Counted from the stretch's first letter, positions 9,501-19,988 are shown. The stretch is DNA of 64,000 bases from Mytilus edulis (GCF_963676685.1 NC_092352.1:28415117-28479116), one strand, 5' to 3'. A program made the numbers and translations. Notes: generated from the sequence alone by a model not told the origin.

Positions 9501-12100
9501 GTTATTTGGATGGAGAGTTGTCTCATTGGCACTCATACCACATCCTTCTATATCTATTTACATCACGACGAGGTTCATATTCATAGTTTTGCCTCTTGGA
9601 TTACAACTCTGTTTCTGTGGATGCCAATAAGAATGACAAACAAAACACAAACTAGTCATTGCTTGCGCGTGGTATTGAAAAATCATAGCGAGCATGATCA
9701 TGAAGTTTTTTAAAGGTTGCTCCAATAGCTAGGTCCGTATTGAGTTAGATTAACTAACAGCACTGTGATATATTTCCATCCATACTCTTTAACTTTTTTT
9801 ACTTAAGAATTGAATGCTTCTTTTTGTAACTTCATTGGGGTGTAAAAGCGTTGACCGAAGTACATTTTGTATGACGCGCGGAAGGCGCTTGATTCTAAAA
9901 ATGTGCGCACGGTCAACGCCTTTACAACCCTATGAAGTTACAAAAAGAAGCATTCAATACTTATAATTACATTTTTAAGCTACGATCATGAAAACACGAA
10001 TTTTATAATTGTTTTATTTAATACACCTGTGCACTTTATTGTGGGACCATGTGTTATCATGAATGAAAAGTTTTATTGAGTAATGCAATTGCTTAAGGAA
10101 TAACACGTGATGTGCAGTTAGCCAATCAGAATAAAGTATCATAATGAAACATACATCTAATGTAATTATTGATAGTCCACAAGCAGAGGTATCGACCCAG
10201 TGATGAAAAATTTGAAAACAACACGTTTAATTATTTCAATGCGTCTCAAGCGCTTTTTTTGATTTACCTTTATCAGGAACGCTCAAAGCCAAACATTTGA
10301 AATCCGAGGATGTATAAGTACCTTAACCGTTGAAGAACTGTGTGACAAAAAAATACCTAAAATTGATAGCCAAATTCATCTAAAGTCATCTTTGCCTGAG
10401 GGAGTTGAAACCTGAGTTTCTTAATAATTTCAAAATTCATAAACGGACAATTTTAGAAAAGTTAGTTAAATTATATCAGTATCGAAATACTGACTACTGA
10501 GCTGGTGATACCCTTTGGGACTGATAATCCACCAGCAGAGATGTCGACCCAGTGATGTATAAATAAAATAAAAACTACACGTTTAATTATTTCAATGCGT
10601 CCGAAGCTCTTTTCTTGACAACTTGCATTGTATATCGCAATTTTGCTATTGAAAATTACAAAAGTATAAATAGTTTCCTTATTTTGGTTTCAGTTAATTA
10701 TATTTTATAACGATTTAATTTCGGAAATTTACAATAGAACAGTTAAAAAATAAGAAAGAAATTTAATTAAACGATTCGTAAAAATATCATATGACACCGG
10801 CGAATTATTGATTAGAGTATGTTTAGGATTCCCAAGGTTTAATAAAATTGAGAATGGAAATGGGGAATGTGTTTTTAAGAGACAACAACCCGAACATATA
10901 ACAGACAACAGCAGGTCTTCAATGCAGCGAGAAACTCCCGCACCCGGAGGCGTCCTTGAACTAGCCAATAAACAAATATCTATGATCATCAATACTAGTA
11001 CAGTGATAATGGACGCCATACTAAACTCCGAATAATACACAAAACACTAAAATTGAAAATCATACAAGACTAACAAAGTCCAGAGGCTCCTCACTTAGGA
11101 CAGTCGCAAAAATCGGCGGGGTTAATCATGTGTTTTGAGATCTCAACCCTCAACCCTTCCCTATACCTCTATCCAATTAAGAACAGTAAATGATTAACAG
11201 TACGCACAGTAAAATTCAGTTCAAGAGAAGTCCGAGTCCGATGTCAGTAGAGGAAACAAAAGAAAATAAACAAAATGACATAAATAACAACAGTCTACTC
11301 TACTATCAGTTACTGGCATGGCAGGTCCAAACCTCAGTTAAACAGATTGAAAAATTATGCCTTCACCATATGAATATCTATTAAATCTACTAATATTTAT
11401 ACATATTTAGATATTGATTAAATGGGAATAATCTTAGTTTATAGTGTAGTATTCCGTAAAATTACCATTACTATAATGTTGATAAATAAAGAACCATATA
11501 CAATAAGTTCACCACATACAATATATGGTCAATGTCAGGAAAATATAAACTTTTTGTAGGAGGCTGAGAAACTGGGGAAGGGCGAGGTTCTACATAATAA
11601 CTTTAAGCCCATATTTTTTAATTATGATTTTAAATGTCGAATTTTTAGTAGATTAAGTTTATATATTTTTCTGACATTGACCTTATATTGTTTTTATACT
11701 GCAACTGAAATTTATACATTGATAGCTTTTTAAATCATAACACAAATGTCAAACTTATTTTCATCCCTTAATGCACCTCTCTGATTGTGGAGAAAGTGTT
11801 CAATGATGAAATTGACATTATACAAAATATAGCTATGTAACTATATTCAGGAAATAATACAACTATAGTTGCAGTATAATAACGTTTAGCATGACAATGT
11901 CAACAAATTCTCCTACTCACCCCTGGACGTTTCCATATAATGCTCCGTACTCCTGAACTCCGAGGCTGTGAGCCGGAGAATGTTAGTGAGGATGTACTAG
12001 GTGAAAAATCAGGATCAACAAATAGTTTTTCATTCCGAAGAAGTTCTCTTTTAAGTCCTAAATAATCTTCTTGTCTTACGAGCCCCCTAGGTAAACTCAT
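442..12100 (-). CDS. Calpain gene A (classical calpain, 5' part; exons 1-8, truncated by window edge)
   Basis: Calcium-dependent cytosolic cysteine protease. Eight exons (11921-12100, 7404-7473, 6540-6641, 4567-4720, 3178-3355, 2609-2695, 1848-1933, 442-519) join in frame into about 311 residues covering the N-terminal leader and the whole CysPc protease core. The triad is present: Cys86 in GNCWF, His248 in GHAYSITG, Asn272 in RNPWG. The start is the ATG at 12100, which matches gene B; the reading frame upstream of it offers only a TTG. All introns are GT-AG and have the same phases as gene B. Exons 9 onward must lie left of coordinate 1. No disabling change is visible, so the gene looks functional. 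It is a direct paralogue of gene B, with 7 differences among the first 60 residues. Its intron 3 carries an exon-derived minisatellite with spare donors. Confidence 0.9.
533..610 (+). mobile_element. Tiny 3' remnant of a LINE/SINE-like insertion with direct repeats
   Basis: About 50 bp ending in a TAAG microsatellite tail are bracketed by direct repeats TTTACCAACAA. The paralogous gene B intron near 31390-31420 has one copy of that string and no insert. This fits a strongly 5'-truncated retroposon, but it is too short to classify. Confidence 0.4.
641..1361. mobile_element. Foldback (long-TIR) non-autonomous DNA transposon with TTAA target duplication
   Basis: The element starts GGTAGCACAATACAAAGA and ends with the reverse complement. 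The arms pair over roughly 330 bp each around a short spacer near 1000-1040. TTAA flanks both sides (637-640 and 1362-1365). Gene B has the intact empty site GTTTTTAAGTCATG at the equivalent place in its intron 7, so the insertion followed the gene duplication. It encodes nothing recognisable. TTAA duplication is typical of piggyBac-type transposition; the assignment to that superfamily is inference. Confidence 0.8.
1848..1933 (-). CDS. Calpain A exon 7 (residues 258-286, catalytic Asn272)
   Basis: Codes [19 protein letters not shown]...GDWSD with the catalytic Asn in RNPWG. Acceptor CACAG, donor GTACGT, phase 2. Confidence 0.92.
2609..2695 (-). CDS. Calpain A exon 6 (residues 229-257, catalytic His248)
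   Basis: Codes [12 protein letters not shown]...[11 protein letters not shown] and carries the catalytic His in GHAYSITG. Acceptor TTGTAG, donor GTTTGT (gene B has GTATGT here). Confidence 0.9.
3178..3355 (-). CDS. Calpain A exon 5 (residues 169-228)
   Basis: Codes [19 protein letters not shown]...MGAGIN between acceptor GTGTAG and donor GTAAGT. The YEAL.GG motif is typical of calpains. Confidence 0.92.
3744..3990 (+). repeat. Dispersed repeat family R1, diverged copy in calpain A intron 4
   Basis: Contains GAAGATGTGGTATGAGTGCC, a degenerate mid-part and the 3' portion AACGGTCTAAT...CTCAGGTTCCTGAC seen in other R1 copies (24002-24260, 43260-43640). Non-coding. Confidence 0.55.
4567..4720 (-). 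CDS. Calpain A exon 4 (residues 118-169)
   Basis: Codes [15 protein letters not shown]...[11 protein letters not shown], a strongly conserved stretch of the protease core. The acceptor is GACAG and the donor GTATGT; 154 nt as in gene B. Confidence 0.92.
6290..6539 (-). repeat. 51-bp exon-derived minisatellite in calpain A intron 3, with extra splice donors
   Basis: Four to five 51-bp units begin immediately after the exon 3 donor. Each unit copies the last part of exon 3 ([10 protein letters not shown]) plus the donor and a few intron bases. The minus frame stays open from exon 3 through the array. GTATGT donors in the exon's phase survive after 6492, 6390 and 6339; one unit near 6440 has lost its GT. 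Fifty-one bases are 17 codons, so every added unit keeps the frame. Confidence 0.85.
6540..6641 (-). CDS. Calpain A exon 3 (residues 84-118, catalytic Cys86)
   Basis: After acceptor TTTCAG it reads [12 protein letters not shown], with the nucleophile Cys86, and ends NYAG at a GTATGT donor (6539-6534). The frame stays open past the donor through the 51-bp repeats of intron 3, so longer exon forms ending at 6492, 6390 or 6339 are possible on paper. Confidence 0.92.
7404..7473 (-). CDS. Calpain A exon 2 (residues 61-84)
   Basis: Starts after TTCCAG and ends at a GTGAGT donor. It codes [10 protein letters not shown]...DQGSL plus the first base of the Gly of GNCWF. The 70 nt match gene B exon 2. 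Confidence 0.9.
8180..8530 (-). repeat. Dispersed repeat family R3 (ACGCGCGTTTCGTCTA type) in calpain A intron 1
   Basis: Shares GTGACGCTCAGATCAAAAT and GTTGAAGAGCATTGAGGATC with 14385-14415, and TCCGAGGATGTATAAGTACC in the other orientation with 10300-10325. The family recurs at 10190-10345, 10500-10620, 14290-14705, 19040-19090, 55437-55530, 60060-60150 and 63745-63880. Non-coding. Confidence 0.6.
9027..9268. repeat. 54-bp tandem repeat in calpain A intron 1 (about 4.5 copies)
   Basis: Unit contains TTTAATTAAATAGTACGAGC then GATTCCTGGAAATCAGG. A second array of the same unit lies at 12530-12720, and a single degenerate unit at about 42938-42995 in the flank of gene B, so the arrays grew in the A copy. 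Confidence 0.85.
9405..9557 (-). mobile_element. Short R1 insertion with TTACA target duplication
   Basis: A 153-bp R1 copy (GGGGCCTTTTATAGC ... CTCATTGGCACTCATACCAC) sits between two TTACA strings (9400-9404 and 9558-9562). The duplicated stretch at 12836-12850 shows the empty site GGTTACATCGCG. This shows R1 to be a mobile non-autonomous element. Confidence 0.7.
9808..9958. mobile_element. Small inverted-repeat (MITE-like) element
   Basis: Arms TTGAATGCTTCTTTTTGTAA and its complement near 9930-9955 pair over about 50 bp around a GC-rich loop rich in CGCG. No coding capacity. Confidence 0.65.
10843..11380 (+). mobile_element. R5 repeat insertion flanked by TTAA
   Basis: 538 bp starting TAAAATTGAGAATGGAAATG and containing GACAACAACCCGAACATA and CTCCCGCACCCGGAGGCGTC. 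TTAA flanks it (10839-10842, 11381-11384). Gene B has the uninterrupted site GGTTTAAATCTAC at 41671-41683. Partial R5 copies occur at 16160-16350, 36197-36265 (inverted) and 53728-53760. No coding capacity seen. Confidence 0.7.
11921..12100 (-). CDS. Calpain A exon 1 (residues 1-60)
   Basis: Codes [10 protein letters not shown]... to ...WKRPG, the calpain leader and the start of the protease domain. The donor GTGAGT at 11920-11915 follows a whole codon (phase 0). Same length and phase as gene B exon 1. Confidence 0.9.
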
Positions 12101-12529
12101 AATTGATGTCAATGTCCTTCTGGAAAACGGGTAAAGCGTTTCCTCTGGGCTACACCGGTCTAATGTGAAAGTAGTATTCTAAATCCTGCAATTTATATAA
12201 GAAATGATACATCTTTTATACAATGGAAGAAAGATGATATGGATAGATTTCGCTGTGCATTGGTATGATATATATATTTTTTTAATTTTGATGTGCATTG
12301 ATACGATCTATATGTCTCTGAGGGTGTGTATTGATATGGTGTTTGTCTTTAAAGCATCACTATAATAACTGTCTTTGAATTTAAGTTTTTACATACTAAA
12401 ATTTATCCTTTTTTTTCAAAATATTTGTTATACTTATAAAACATTTGCTTATCAGTGCTTTGCAGAATGCATAATTGACATATATCCCCCCCCTGTTGCC
12501 TTTTATTCCTGAAAATAAGGGTATCTTAC
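12101..12529. promoter_or_regulatory. 5' flank of calpain A
   Basis: Aligns with the 5' flank of gene B (42044 onward), including the conserved string GTTTCCTCTGGGCTACACCG about 35-45 bp upstream of each ATG. This probably holds the 5' UTR and promoter, but no clear TATA box or transcription start could be assigned. Confidence 0.4.
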
Positions 12530-12720
12530 AATTTAATTAAATAGTACGAGCACGTGATTCCTGGAAATCAGGGTATCTAACAATTTTATTAGATAGAACG
12601 AGCACGCGAGATTCCTGGAAATTAGGGTATCTAACAATTTTTAATTAAATAGTACGAGCACGCGAGATTCCTGGAAATCATGGAATCTTACAATTTGATT
12701 AAATAGTACATGCATGCGAG
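12530..12720. repeat. 54-bp tandem repeat upstream of calpain A (about 3.5 copies)
   Basis: Same unit as 9027-9268 (TTAATTAAATAGTACGAGCA). The sequence after the array also matches that after the intron 1 array, which indicates a local duplication. Confidence 0.8.
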
Positions 12721-12962
12721 TATAGGTGTGATTTTTTAGGAGATTGGGGTTTTAATTAACTGTTACTGATATAAATTTCTCGACGATACAAAGACAGTAG
12801 ATTGTTTGTCGCTTGTTAACGTCAGCACAAAACCAAACATGGTTACATCGCGACGATGGTCATATTCATATGTTTGCCTCCTGGCTACAACTCTGTTTCT
12901 GTGGTTGCCAATATGAATGACAAACACAAAATAAACTATGCATGGCTTGCGCGTGGTATTAA

Positions 12963-13858
12963 GGTAGCACAATACAAAGAATTTTTACTTCCAATCTCAA
13001 ACCCTTAAATGCTGTCACTTTCTTAAGAATGCATGTAAATTAATAAAAGACGTATATATCGATAGATAAAAGATTAATTCTTTAAATGAATGCAATATTT
13101 TTGTTATGCAATTATTATGTAATCAATTATTATGCAATTAATGGCAAAATCGTGGTCAGTTCACCTGAATGAATTTAGCTCTTCCATCTCTATAACTATA
13201 CAGGAAATTTATATGAAATCTTAATCAACACAGCAGGAGCTACAAAAGGGTGTCTCAAATTATCATTATATTGTGAAACATCATTATATTGTGAAACATC
13301 ATTATATTGTGAAACATCGTTATATTGTGAAACATCATTATATTGTGAAACATCATTATATTGTGAAACATCATTATATTGTGAAACATGGAATCTCAAA
13401 GTTAATACTGAAACAAGAATGTGTCCAAAGTACACGGTATCGCTATTGTATTATATTCTCTAATAAATCTGTAATTAGTGTAAACATCCTTACCAAAAAA
13501 AGTAGATAATGTTTGATTAGGTGTAAAATTTGATCTTTACATTCTATCCGATATCTGAGACACTCTTTTGTAGATAATGGATCTAGGAACAACATATAAT
13601 AAAATCAACTCTCTCGGGGTAACCATGAAGAAGCTAATTTCAGTTGAAAGTGGAAATTTCTTGTAAAATTTTGTAGACACAGTTAACATTGTAATTGGTT
13701 ATATAATTGTTGTATAATACTAACATTGCATTATTTTGAAAGAATAATCTGTTAGCTATCTGTAAAACCACTTTATAATAAATTTAAGCATTATAAAGAA
13801 AGTTACAGCATTTTAATATTGTGAAATTGGAGGTATACAATCTTTGTACTGTGCTACC
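12963..13858. mobile_element. Second foldback element of the GGTAGCAC family, with internal 18-bp tandem repeat
   Basis: Ends GGTAGCACAATACAAAGA and its near-complement (CTTTGTACTGTGCTACC) match the element at 641-1361. TTAA is on the left and TCAG, a likely decayed TTAA, on the right. Arms of about 250 bp pair imperfectly. An 18-bp satellite sits inside, and AACATATAATAAAATCAACT-type filler fills the middle. The uninterrupted sequence is seen in the duplicated copy near 9670-9690. Confidence 0.75.
13258..13389. repeat. 18-bp tandem repeat (about 7 copies)
   Basis: Unit ATTATATTGTGAAACATC, nearly perfect. Being a multiple of three, it opens false reading frames on both strands. Confidence 0.95.
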
Positions 13859-14288
13859 TCAGAAAAATCATGGCGAGCATGCTCATGAAGTTTGTGGAAG
13901 GTTGCTCCAATAGCTAGGTCTGTATTGAGATAGATCAACTAATAGCACTTGGATATACTGCCATGAATACTCTTATACTTTTACGGAGGTACATGTTGCT
14001 CTTAGAGGTGAGATAAAATATCCCACTGTAGAAAAATAGACTGCGGCTTTATAAAAAATGATTGCTATTCAGACACATATCTACCAAAGATCAAATGGCG
14101 TGGATGTAAGTTATTATAGCCATTTCAATACTATGAAAACATGAAAGATTACACATTTTTTCTGCACAATTTCACAATTTAATGACAAATGTCAAACTAT
14201 TTACGCATTCATTTGTGCTAAGGAATGGACAAGAAATGAAAATTAACGTATTCAGTTGTTTTCAGTCACCAATTTTACCAAATAATTA

Positions 14289-14705
14289 TCAAAGGTACCA
14301 GGATTATAATTTAGTACGCCAGACGCGCGTTTCGTCTACATAAGACTCATCAGTGACGCTCATATCAAAATATTTATAAAGCCATACAAGTTCAAAGTTG
14401 AAGAGCATTGAGGATCCAAAATTCCAAAAAGTTGTGCCAAATACGGCTAAGGTAATCTATGCCTGGGATAAGAAAATCCTTAGTTTTTCGTAAAATTCAA
14501 TGTTTTGTAAACAGGAAATTTATAAAAATGACCACATTATTGATATGCATGTCAACACCGAAATGTTGACTACTGGGCTGGTGATACCCTCGGGGACGAA
14601 ACGTCCACCAGCAGTGGCATCGACCCAGTGATGTAAATAGTTATCAAAGGTACCAGGATTATAATTTAGTACTCCAGACGCACGTTTTGTCTACATAAGA
14701 CTCAT
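14289..14705 (+). mobile_element. R3 element, about 350-bp monomer with repeated start
   Basis: Begins ATCAAAGGTACCAGGATTAT; the same 70 bp recur from about 14641, so one monomer plus a partial second copy are present. Inside are GACTCATCAGTGACGCTCAT and CGACCCAGTGATG. Gene B's flank near 44080 lacks the insert. The possible target duplication CCAAA is weak. Confidence 0.65.
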
Positions 14706-15604
14706 CCAAAGAATTAATTTCCTTTGAAAACTTTTATAAATGACATGAGTAATATAACTGCAAAATATAAGTAAAAGTGTAAAACAACAATGTGACACAC
14801 TTTATAGCATATTTCGTTTCGCCTATGTATAATGGATTGACCGATTGGGCTCAAACTCTCATCTTTGATGGGTAACATACTTAAACGTTTTATGTAAATT
14901 ACAAAAATGTCTAGAATAAACTATTAACAATGCATGGACTCGATAATAAGTATCAGCAATTCGTGTTTATTAGTTTAGACGTCATCTGATTAACCATCGA
15001 AATTACTGCCGAAGATTGCCGACGGTTAAAAACCCCGATAAGAACACAAATATAAATAAATTGCTACCTCATGTAATGGGATTTTTTTAGGTCTATTTGA
15101 TTTCCTAGTGTAGTTACCTGTATAAGAATTGTTTTGTGTGTGGATCGAATCGAACGGTTGTCCTTGTTCTGCTTTCCATGTTGACATTTTTTTCCTTTTA
15201 ATACATGTGCAACCCATCTCCAGCTTTAGGGTAAAATTGAAGGTCACATAAATACGGATTCATTGAAGTCGAAGTATTCACTTGCAAGTGAATAATTTAT
15301 CAGCGATGATTTAGCCTTCTTTAACAAAATTAAACCAAACTGGCTACTCAAGCCAATAATATTTCATTATTCCACTTCTATCAATGACGGGAAAGTTTTA
15401 ACTGATAGAGGAATCAGTCTCGGAGGGGGATATAAAACTTTAGTGTTAAGAGTAAAATCATGAATATAACTCAATAAATCTGCAAAAGGTTTTCAGCAAA
15501 TATCAATTATTTTGATAAATCACCATAACAAAGCACTCTGCTTGATTCTTAGTCGGACAGGTACTTAGATTAAATAACACTGAGCATCGGAATATGCTTC
15601 ATAC

Positions 15605-15627
15605 ATATATATATATATATATATATA
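15605..15627. repeat. (AT)n microsatellite
   Basis: About 22 bp of alternating AT. Confidence 0.95.
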
Positions 15628-15974
15628 CACTGTCACATTGTAACAACGGTTCATGTCGCTAAGGGAGATGACACAAAAAAAAATCACCTTTTCGAAATTA
15701 AAGCTTTATAGAAGAAATAGGAAGATTTGGCATGATTGCTAGTGAAACGAATATCTAAATGTGGTTAAAATTGTAAGAATATCGTTGGAAGCCTCTGGCT
15801 AAGGTTCTCTCTAAAGACATTGATTATAAACCAACATCACTAGATTGTATAAAAAATGTTTTTATCTTTTGCCCCATTTGTCCAACCTTTACAAAAATTG
15901 GTTAGAGAGTGTTTAATGGGTTGAACAAGATTCCTACTGAATTTGAAGTTCATAAGGTCGAACTTTCAGGTTAA

Positions 15975-16355
15975 AATAGCCCATTTACTTGCTCTCGTCA
16001 TTGTGTATTATAGTTCACCATTGATGATAGGCTATTGTTTCATAAAATTTTATTTGGAGTTATTCATATCTCATCTGATCGTAGTTTACATAGTAGTGTT
16101 GACATATTCAATGAAATTGAAAATGTTATTTATAAATGAATCAGATTTACAAGTTTCGAATTGAGAATGGAAATGGGGAATGTGGCAAAGAGACAACAAC
16201 CCGACCATAGAATAGACAAAAGCAGGTCACCAATATGTCTTCAATGCAGCGAGAAATTCCCGCACCCGGGGGCGTCTTTCAGCTGGCTCCTAAACAAATA
16301 TATATACTAGTTCAGTGATAATGAACGCCTTACTAAACTCCAGATTATACACAAG
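15975..16355. other. Intergenic, beyond the segmental duplication
   Basis: Similarity to the gene B flank stops near 15975. Positions 16160-16350 hold an R5 repeat copy (GAATGGAAATGGGGAATGTG). No gene is visible. Confidence 0.5.
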
Positions 16356-16356
16356 C

Positions 16357-16890
16357 AACTGTTTACTTGGTGATTTCAATGCACATTATAGTAACTACAA
16401 TGAATCTGTAGACCTCGAAAGAAATATTCTTGACTTTTATAATGTGCCAACTGTCAATAATGTTGTAGATGATTGTGTTATGTAATTTAAGTTTTTTTGT
16501 CCTTCATTGAACTGTTGATGTCATCCGTAAGAAGTATTATTATAGAGTACGTTCTACAATTAATCATGATGATTTGGTATGTAAAAGTAGAGGGTGTTAG
16601 AAAAATTCGAAAAGACAAATTAACAAGTTTCAGAAGGCATTATAAGTATATTGCGTGGTCTGCGTACCACGGCTCCTAAGTCTTATTGCTCATTGTTAAA
16701 CAAGGGCTCTGAGAAGGTACTGAAAATTGTTTACATGAACTCTAAATAACAGATTGTTCAATTATATGGAAAGTTTAGGATTATTATGTGAAGAACAGAC
16801 AGGGTTCAGAAAGGGGTATGGCACTGTTGATTATATATTTAATTTGAAATGTCTCGTTGATTTGTATTTATTTAGGAGGAAAACCAGGAC
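16357..16890 (+). pseudogene. Non-LTR retrotransposon fragment (endonuclease to reverse transcriptase), decayed
   Basis: The plus strand reads LLGDFNAHYSNYNESVDL, the GDFNAH motif of the APE-type endonuclease of LINEs, then a stop. Further on come RTTAPKSYCSLLNKGSEK and LNNRLFNYMESLG followed by EEQTGFRKGYGTVDYIF, typical of the start of the reverse transcriptase domain. Frames shift between the pieces, so it is dead. Confidence 0.65.
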
Positions 16891-17013
16891 AGATTTCCCA
16901 ATAGCATTATAGTGTATGCACAATCTCTGGATGATAAAGCCCTTAAAAACATCTCTTAGTAATCTTTGCAATGCAAAATTCTGCACCTATCTAACATTTC
17001 TTCATTGGTAAAC

Positions 17014-17873
17014 GGACAAAAAGTCACAGCCAGGACATAAAGTCACAAATTTGGTAGGACAAAAAGTCACAAATAATCGTTGACAATTGTTTGAATATAT
17101 TTGAGAAATATCTAGAAATATAAACTTTTTGTTACATATATTTATATTAACGTTTAAGACATTGTCTTTATATTTCAAAAATCAAGATTTATCTAATTTT
17201 AATCATGCAAAGGATATAGAATGAAATTCAAAACAGTGTGGCTGTGGCCATTGATTGACACATTAAATTCATCCATTGACTGGGACAATTTACGTGAACG
17301 TTTGTATGTAACGACCACTGTTCACGACGTACCTACGATAGACATTTAAACTGTGGGGTCACCAAAGGTTTCTTGACGCCTTTAATTATAAAATAATTCG
17401 AAAAATTAATCAGGAAAAACCTTTATGTTTTGATTTATATACTTGATATAAATCAAAACATCGTGTTATTTCTGATTAATTTTTCGAATTACTTTATTAA
17501 GGTGTTGAAAACCTTTGGTGACCCCATAGTTTAAGTGTCTTTAAAAAGTACATAGTGAGCAGTGGTCGTTACATACAAACGTTCACCTAAATTGTCCCAG
17601 TCAATGGATGAATTTAATGTGTCAATCAATGGCCACAGCCACACTGTTTTGAATTTCATTCTATTCGTTGGCACCGCGAAGCCTTTTAAGTGCCAATCCA
17701 CTAAGACATTTTGTTTTCTTAAAAATTATTTGATCATCTTTGATATTGTTTAGAAAAATTTTGTTTACAAAGTTGGTTTTTATACAATAGTTCAAGAAAA
17801 TACATTTTTTTAAGATGAGCATTTTCTTATTCAAAGAAAACTATCTAAAAAAATAAATTGTGACTTTTTGTCC
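17014..17873. mobile_element. 860-bp foldback element
   Basis: Outer ends are GGACAAAAAGTCACA and its complement. The strongest pairing lies between about 17217-17440 and 17446-17664 (for example TGTGGCTGTGGCCATTGATT against its complement), centred near 17443. The outer 200 bp have diverged. No open reading frame. Confidence 0.8.
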
Positions 17874-19988
17874 TGTGATTTTCTGTGTATGACAGTTGTA
17901 AATTTCCCTCTTTTCATTCGATTCAATCTACCAATTGTTTTAATCGTAAATTTATTCTCATCCTCAATGATTCCTCAATATATAGCGTTGGATGTTAAAC
18001 ATGTGAAAATCAATCAATTAGTATTGAACACCACTATGGGGAGTTAAATGTGATTTTTTTTTTCTTAAAATAAATAATCAGTCTTGTATATTTGAAGAAC
18101 CAATACTCAGTTCTATGTAACAATTAAGTTTTGAATTTTTATCTCCAATACTGCTTAACAGAGTGACTTCATATTTAGTCAGGAGCTCAACAATGATGAG
18201 TTGTAAATGGGTAGCTTTTTCAGATCTGTTGAACACCTAGTTTCTTTTTTCCCCTATACTTTGAACAACATGTAAATGCATGTCTAGCACACCAACATGT
18301 GTATTTAATTTAAGACCAACTTAACGATTAGTCTGATTCTATGAATGATGCTTATAGTTATTTATTTATGTGGAGTTATAGATAAACAACACCTACCCCT
18401 ACTTTTTTCAACATCTTTTGCTAGTCTAATGATATTATCCTGTCCACTCCTCTTGCAAGAGACTGAACCAAACCATGGCTAGCAATGATGGTTAGCTTTG
18501 GATATTCCAAAGATAGGTTTGAACTTATAAAATATAAAGTAGAAAATGACATTGTGTAGGAAAGATTATCACACATTTGTTAAGAATACAAATTGTATTG
18601 CCTATATGCCAAAGCCACAGATTTGCCCTTGTCATATTTCTGCAAGGTCAAATAACCGTTTATCTTGCTCTGTTATTAATGCCAGTATAATGAAGTGTTC
18701 CTCATCAGGGTCAATTAAAATGACAGCAGAATTTGTTGAAGAAATGAAAAAAAAAATACCAGTGCTTTGAAAATTTTAATGTTAAAGGACTATAGTTTTG
18801 AACTGTAGGGGACCTGTGATAAATGATTTCAGTGAAGGAAAATAAATTAATGTGGTGTGATCAACATTCTTTCCACTTACAAACATTTGTTCAATATGTG
18901 ATAAATAGATTATAGTAGGTCCTTCTTCATGTTGGCCTTTGTATCAACCCATAGGAGATCTCAGCCAAGTGTGTTGGGCTGATATGAGAGTATCTGGATG
19001 ATTCTAAGGCTGATACTGAAACAAGGCATGTTCTAACTATAGTTATCAAAAGTACCAGGATTATAATTTAGTACGCCAGACGCGCGTTAGATGTGTAAAT
19101 GTTTCATTGAAATAAATTGTTGTTAAGCTATGCCTGCTCAAAGAATAATTATGTAAGATAAAACAAGAAACATACTTTATTCAAAAATAAAATAAAAATT
19201 TTACAATTAAATGTACATTTAGCATCTATTTCCTGTACAAATCATGCATATAAAATAAGATATTCGATTAAAATTCAGTGTATTTCATTTTAAAATTCGC
19301 ACCTATTACTATATTCGTTATTGCAGAAATCAAAATTATGACAAAAAACTTACTATGATAAGAAGTTTTAAGAGATTCTATAATATTGATGGTAATGACA
19401 GTTGAAGAGTACTGATGATTGGAGTTTTAACGACCTTGACTGATTTTACAGTCCTCGCACCGTGGACAGAGTACTGGTAGAAGACCATATATATAGTGTT
19501 GATTGGGTCTTGGGTCGGAGGCAGTTTAATATATAAAATGCTGATCATAAAACTTTCGAGTCAGTTTTTTGTACTCGTACTCAAAAATCAACCAATCAAA
19601 ATTGCTGGATTTCATGTTTCGAGCACTGAGCAAAGTTTTATGACTTCAAACCCAGGAATACTGATTCATTTGATCAAAATGTTGGCCAATAAATAAAAAA
19701 AATTACATTGAATGTTAGCTTTTTAACTTAAAAAAATTACTTTAGATAGTATATGGAATCTCAGTAGACAAATTTTGGCAAAAAACTGAGAAAGAAAGGT
19801 TTGAAAATGTAGGCAAGATATAACAATTGGTTCTAAATGGTGACAATAACACACACAGTAAGGCTGTAAAAATATAAGCTTAAAACTTGCTGCCATTTCT
19901 AGAAAAAGTCTTTGTACAAACACAATTCATTGTAATGTTATTCGTAGAGTTATCCTCATGGATTTCTGATGTTTGGTCGATCAATTGG
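17874..19988. other. Intergenic region downstream of calpain B
   Basis: No gene recognised. It contains short fragments of dispersed repeats (17985-18025, an AACGTCCAGTGG-type relative; R3 at 19040-19090). Small open frames at 18546-18770 and 19496-19696 show no motif or neighbour support. The 3' UTR of calpain B should occupy the right end, but I could not place a polyadenylation signal. Confidence 0.4.

Noticed and set aside
12101-12112. Four extra residues before the calpain A start
   Set aside because: The upstream codon is TTG; the ATG at 12100 matches gene B.
13196-13509. Open frames of repeated YNDVSQ and HHYIVK on both strands
   Set aside because: They arise from the 18-bp satellite inside a transposon.
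18546-18770. 74-aa open frame in the intergenic region
   Set aside because: No motif, no neighbour or splice support, and length expected by chance in AT-rich DNA.
19496-19696. 66-aa open frame downstream of calpain B
   Set aside because: No recognisable family, and opposite to the only gene nearby.
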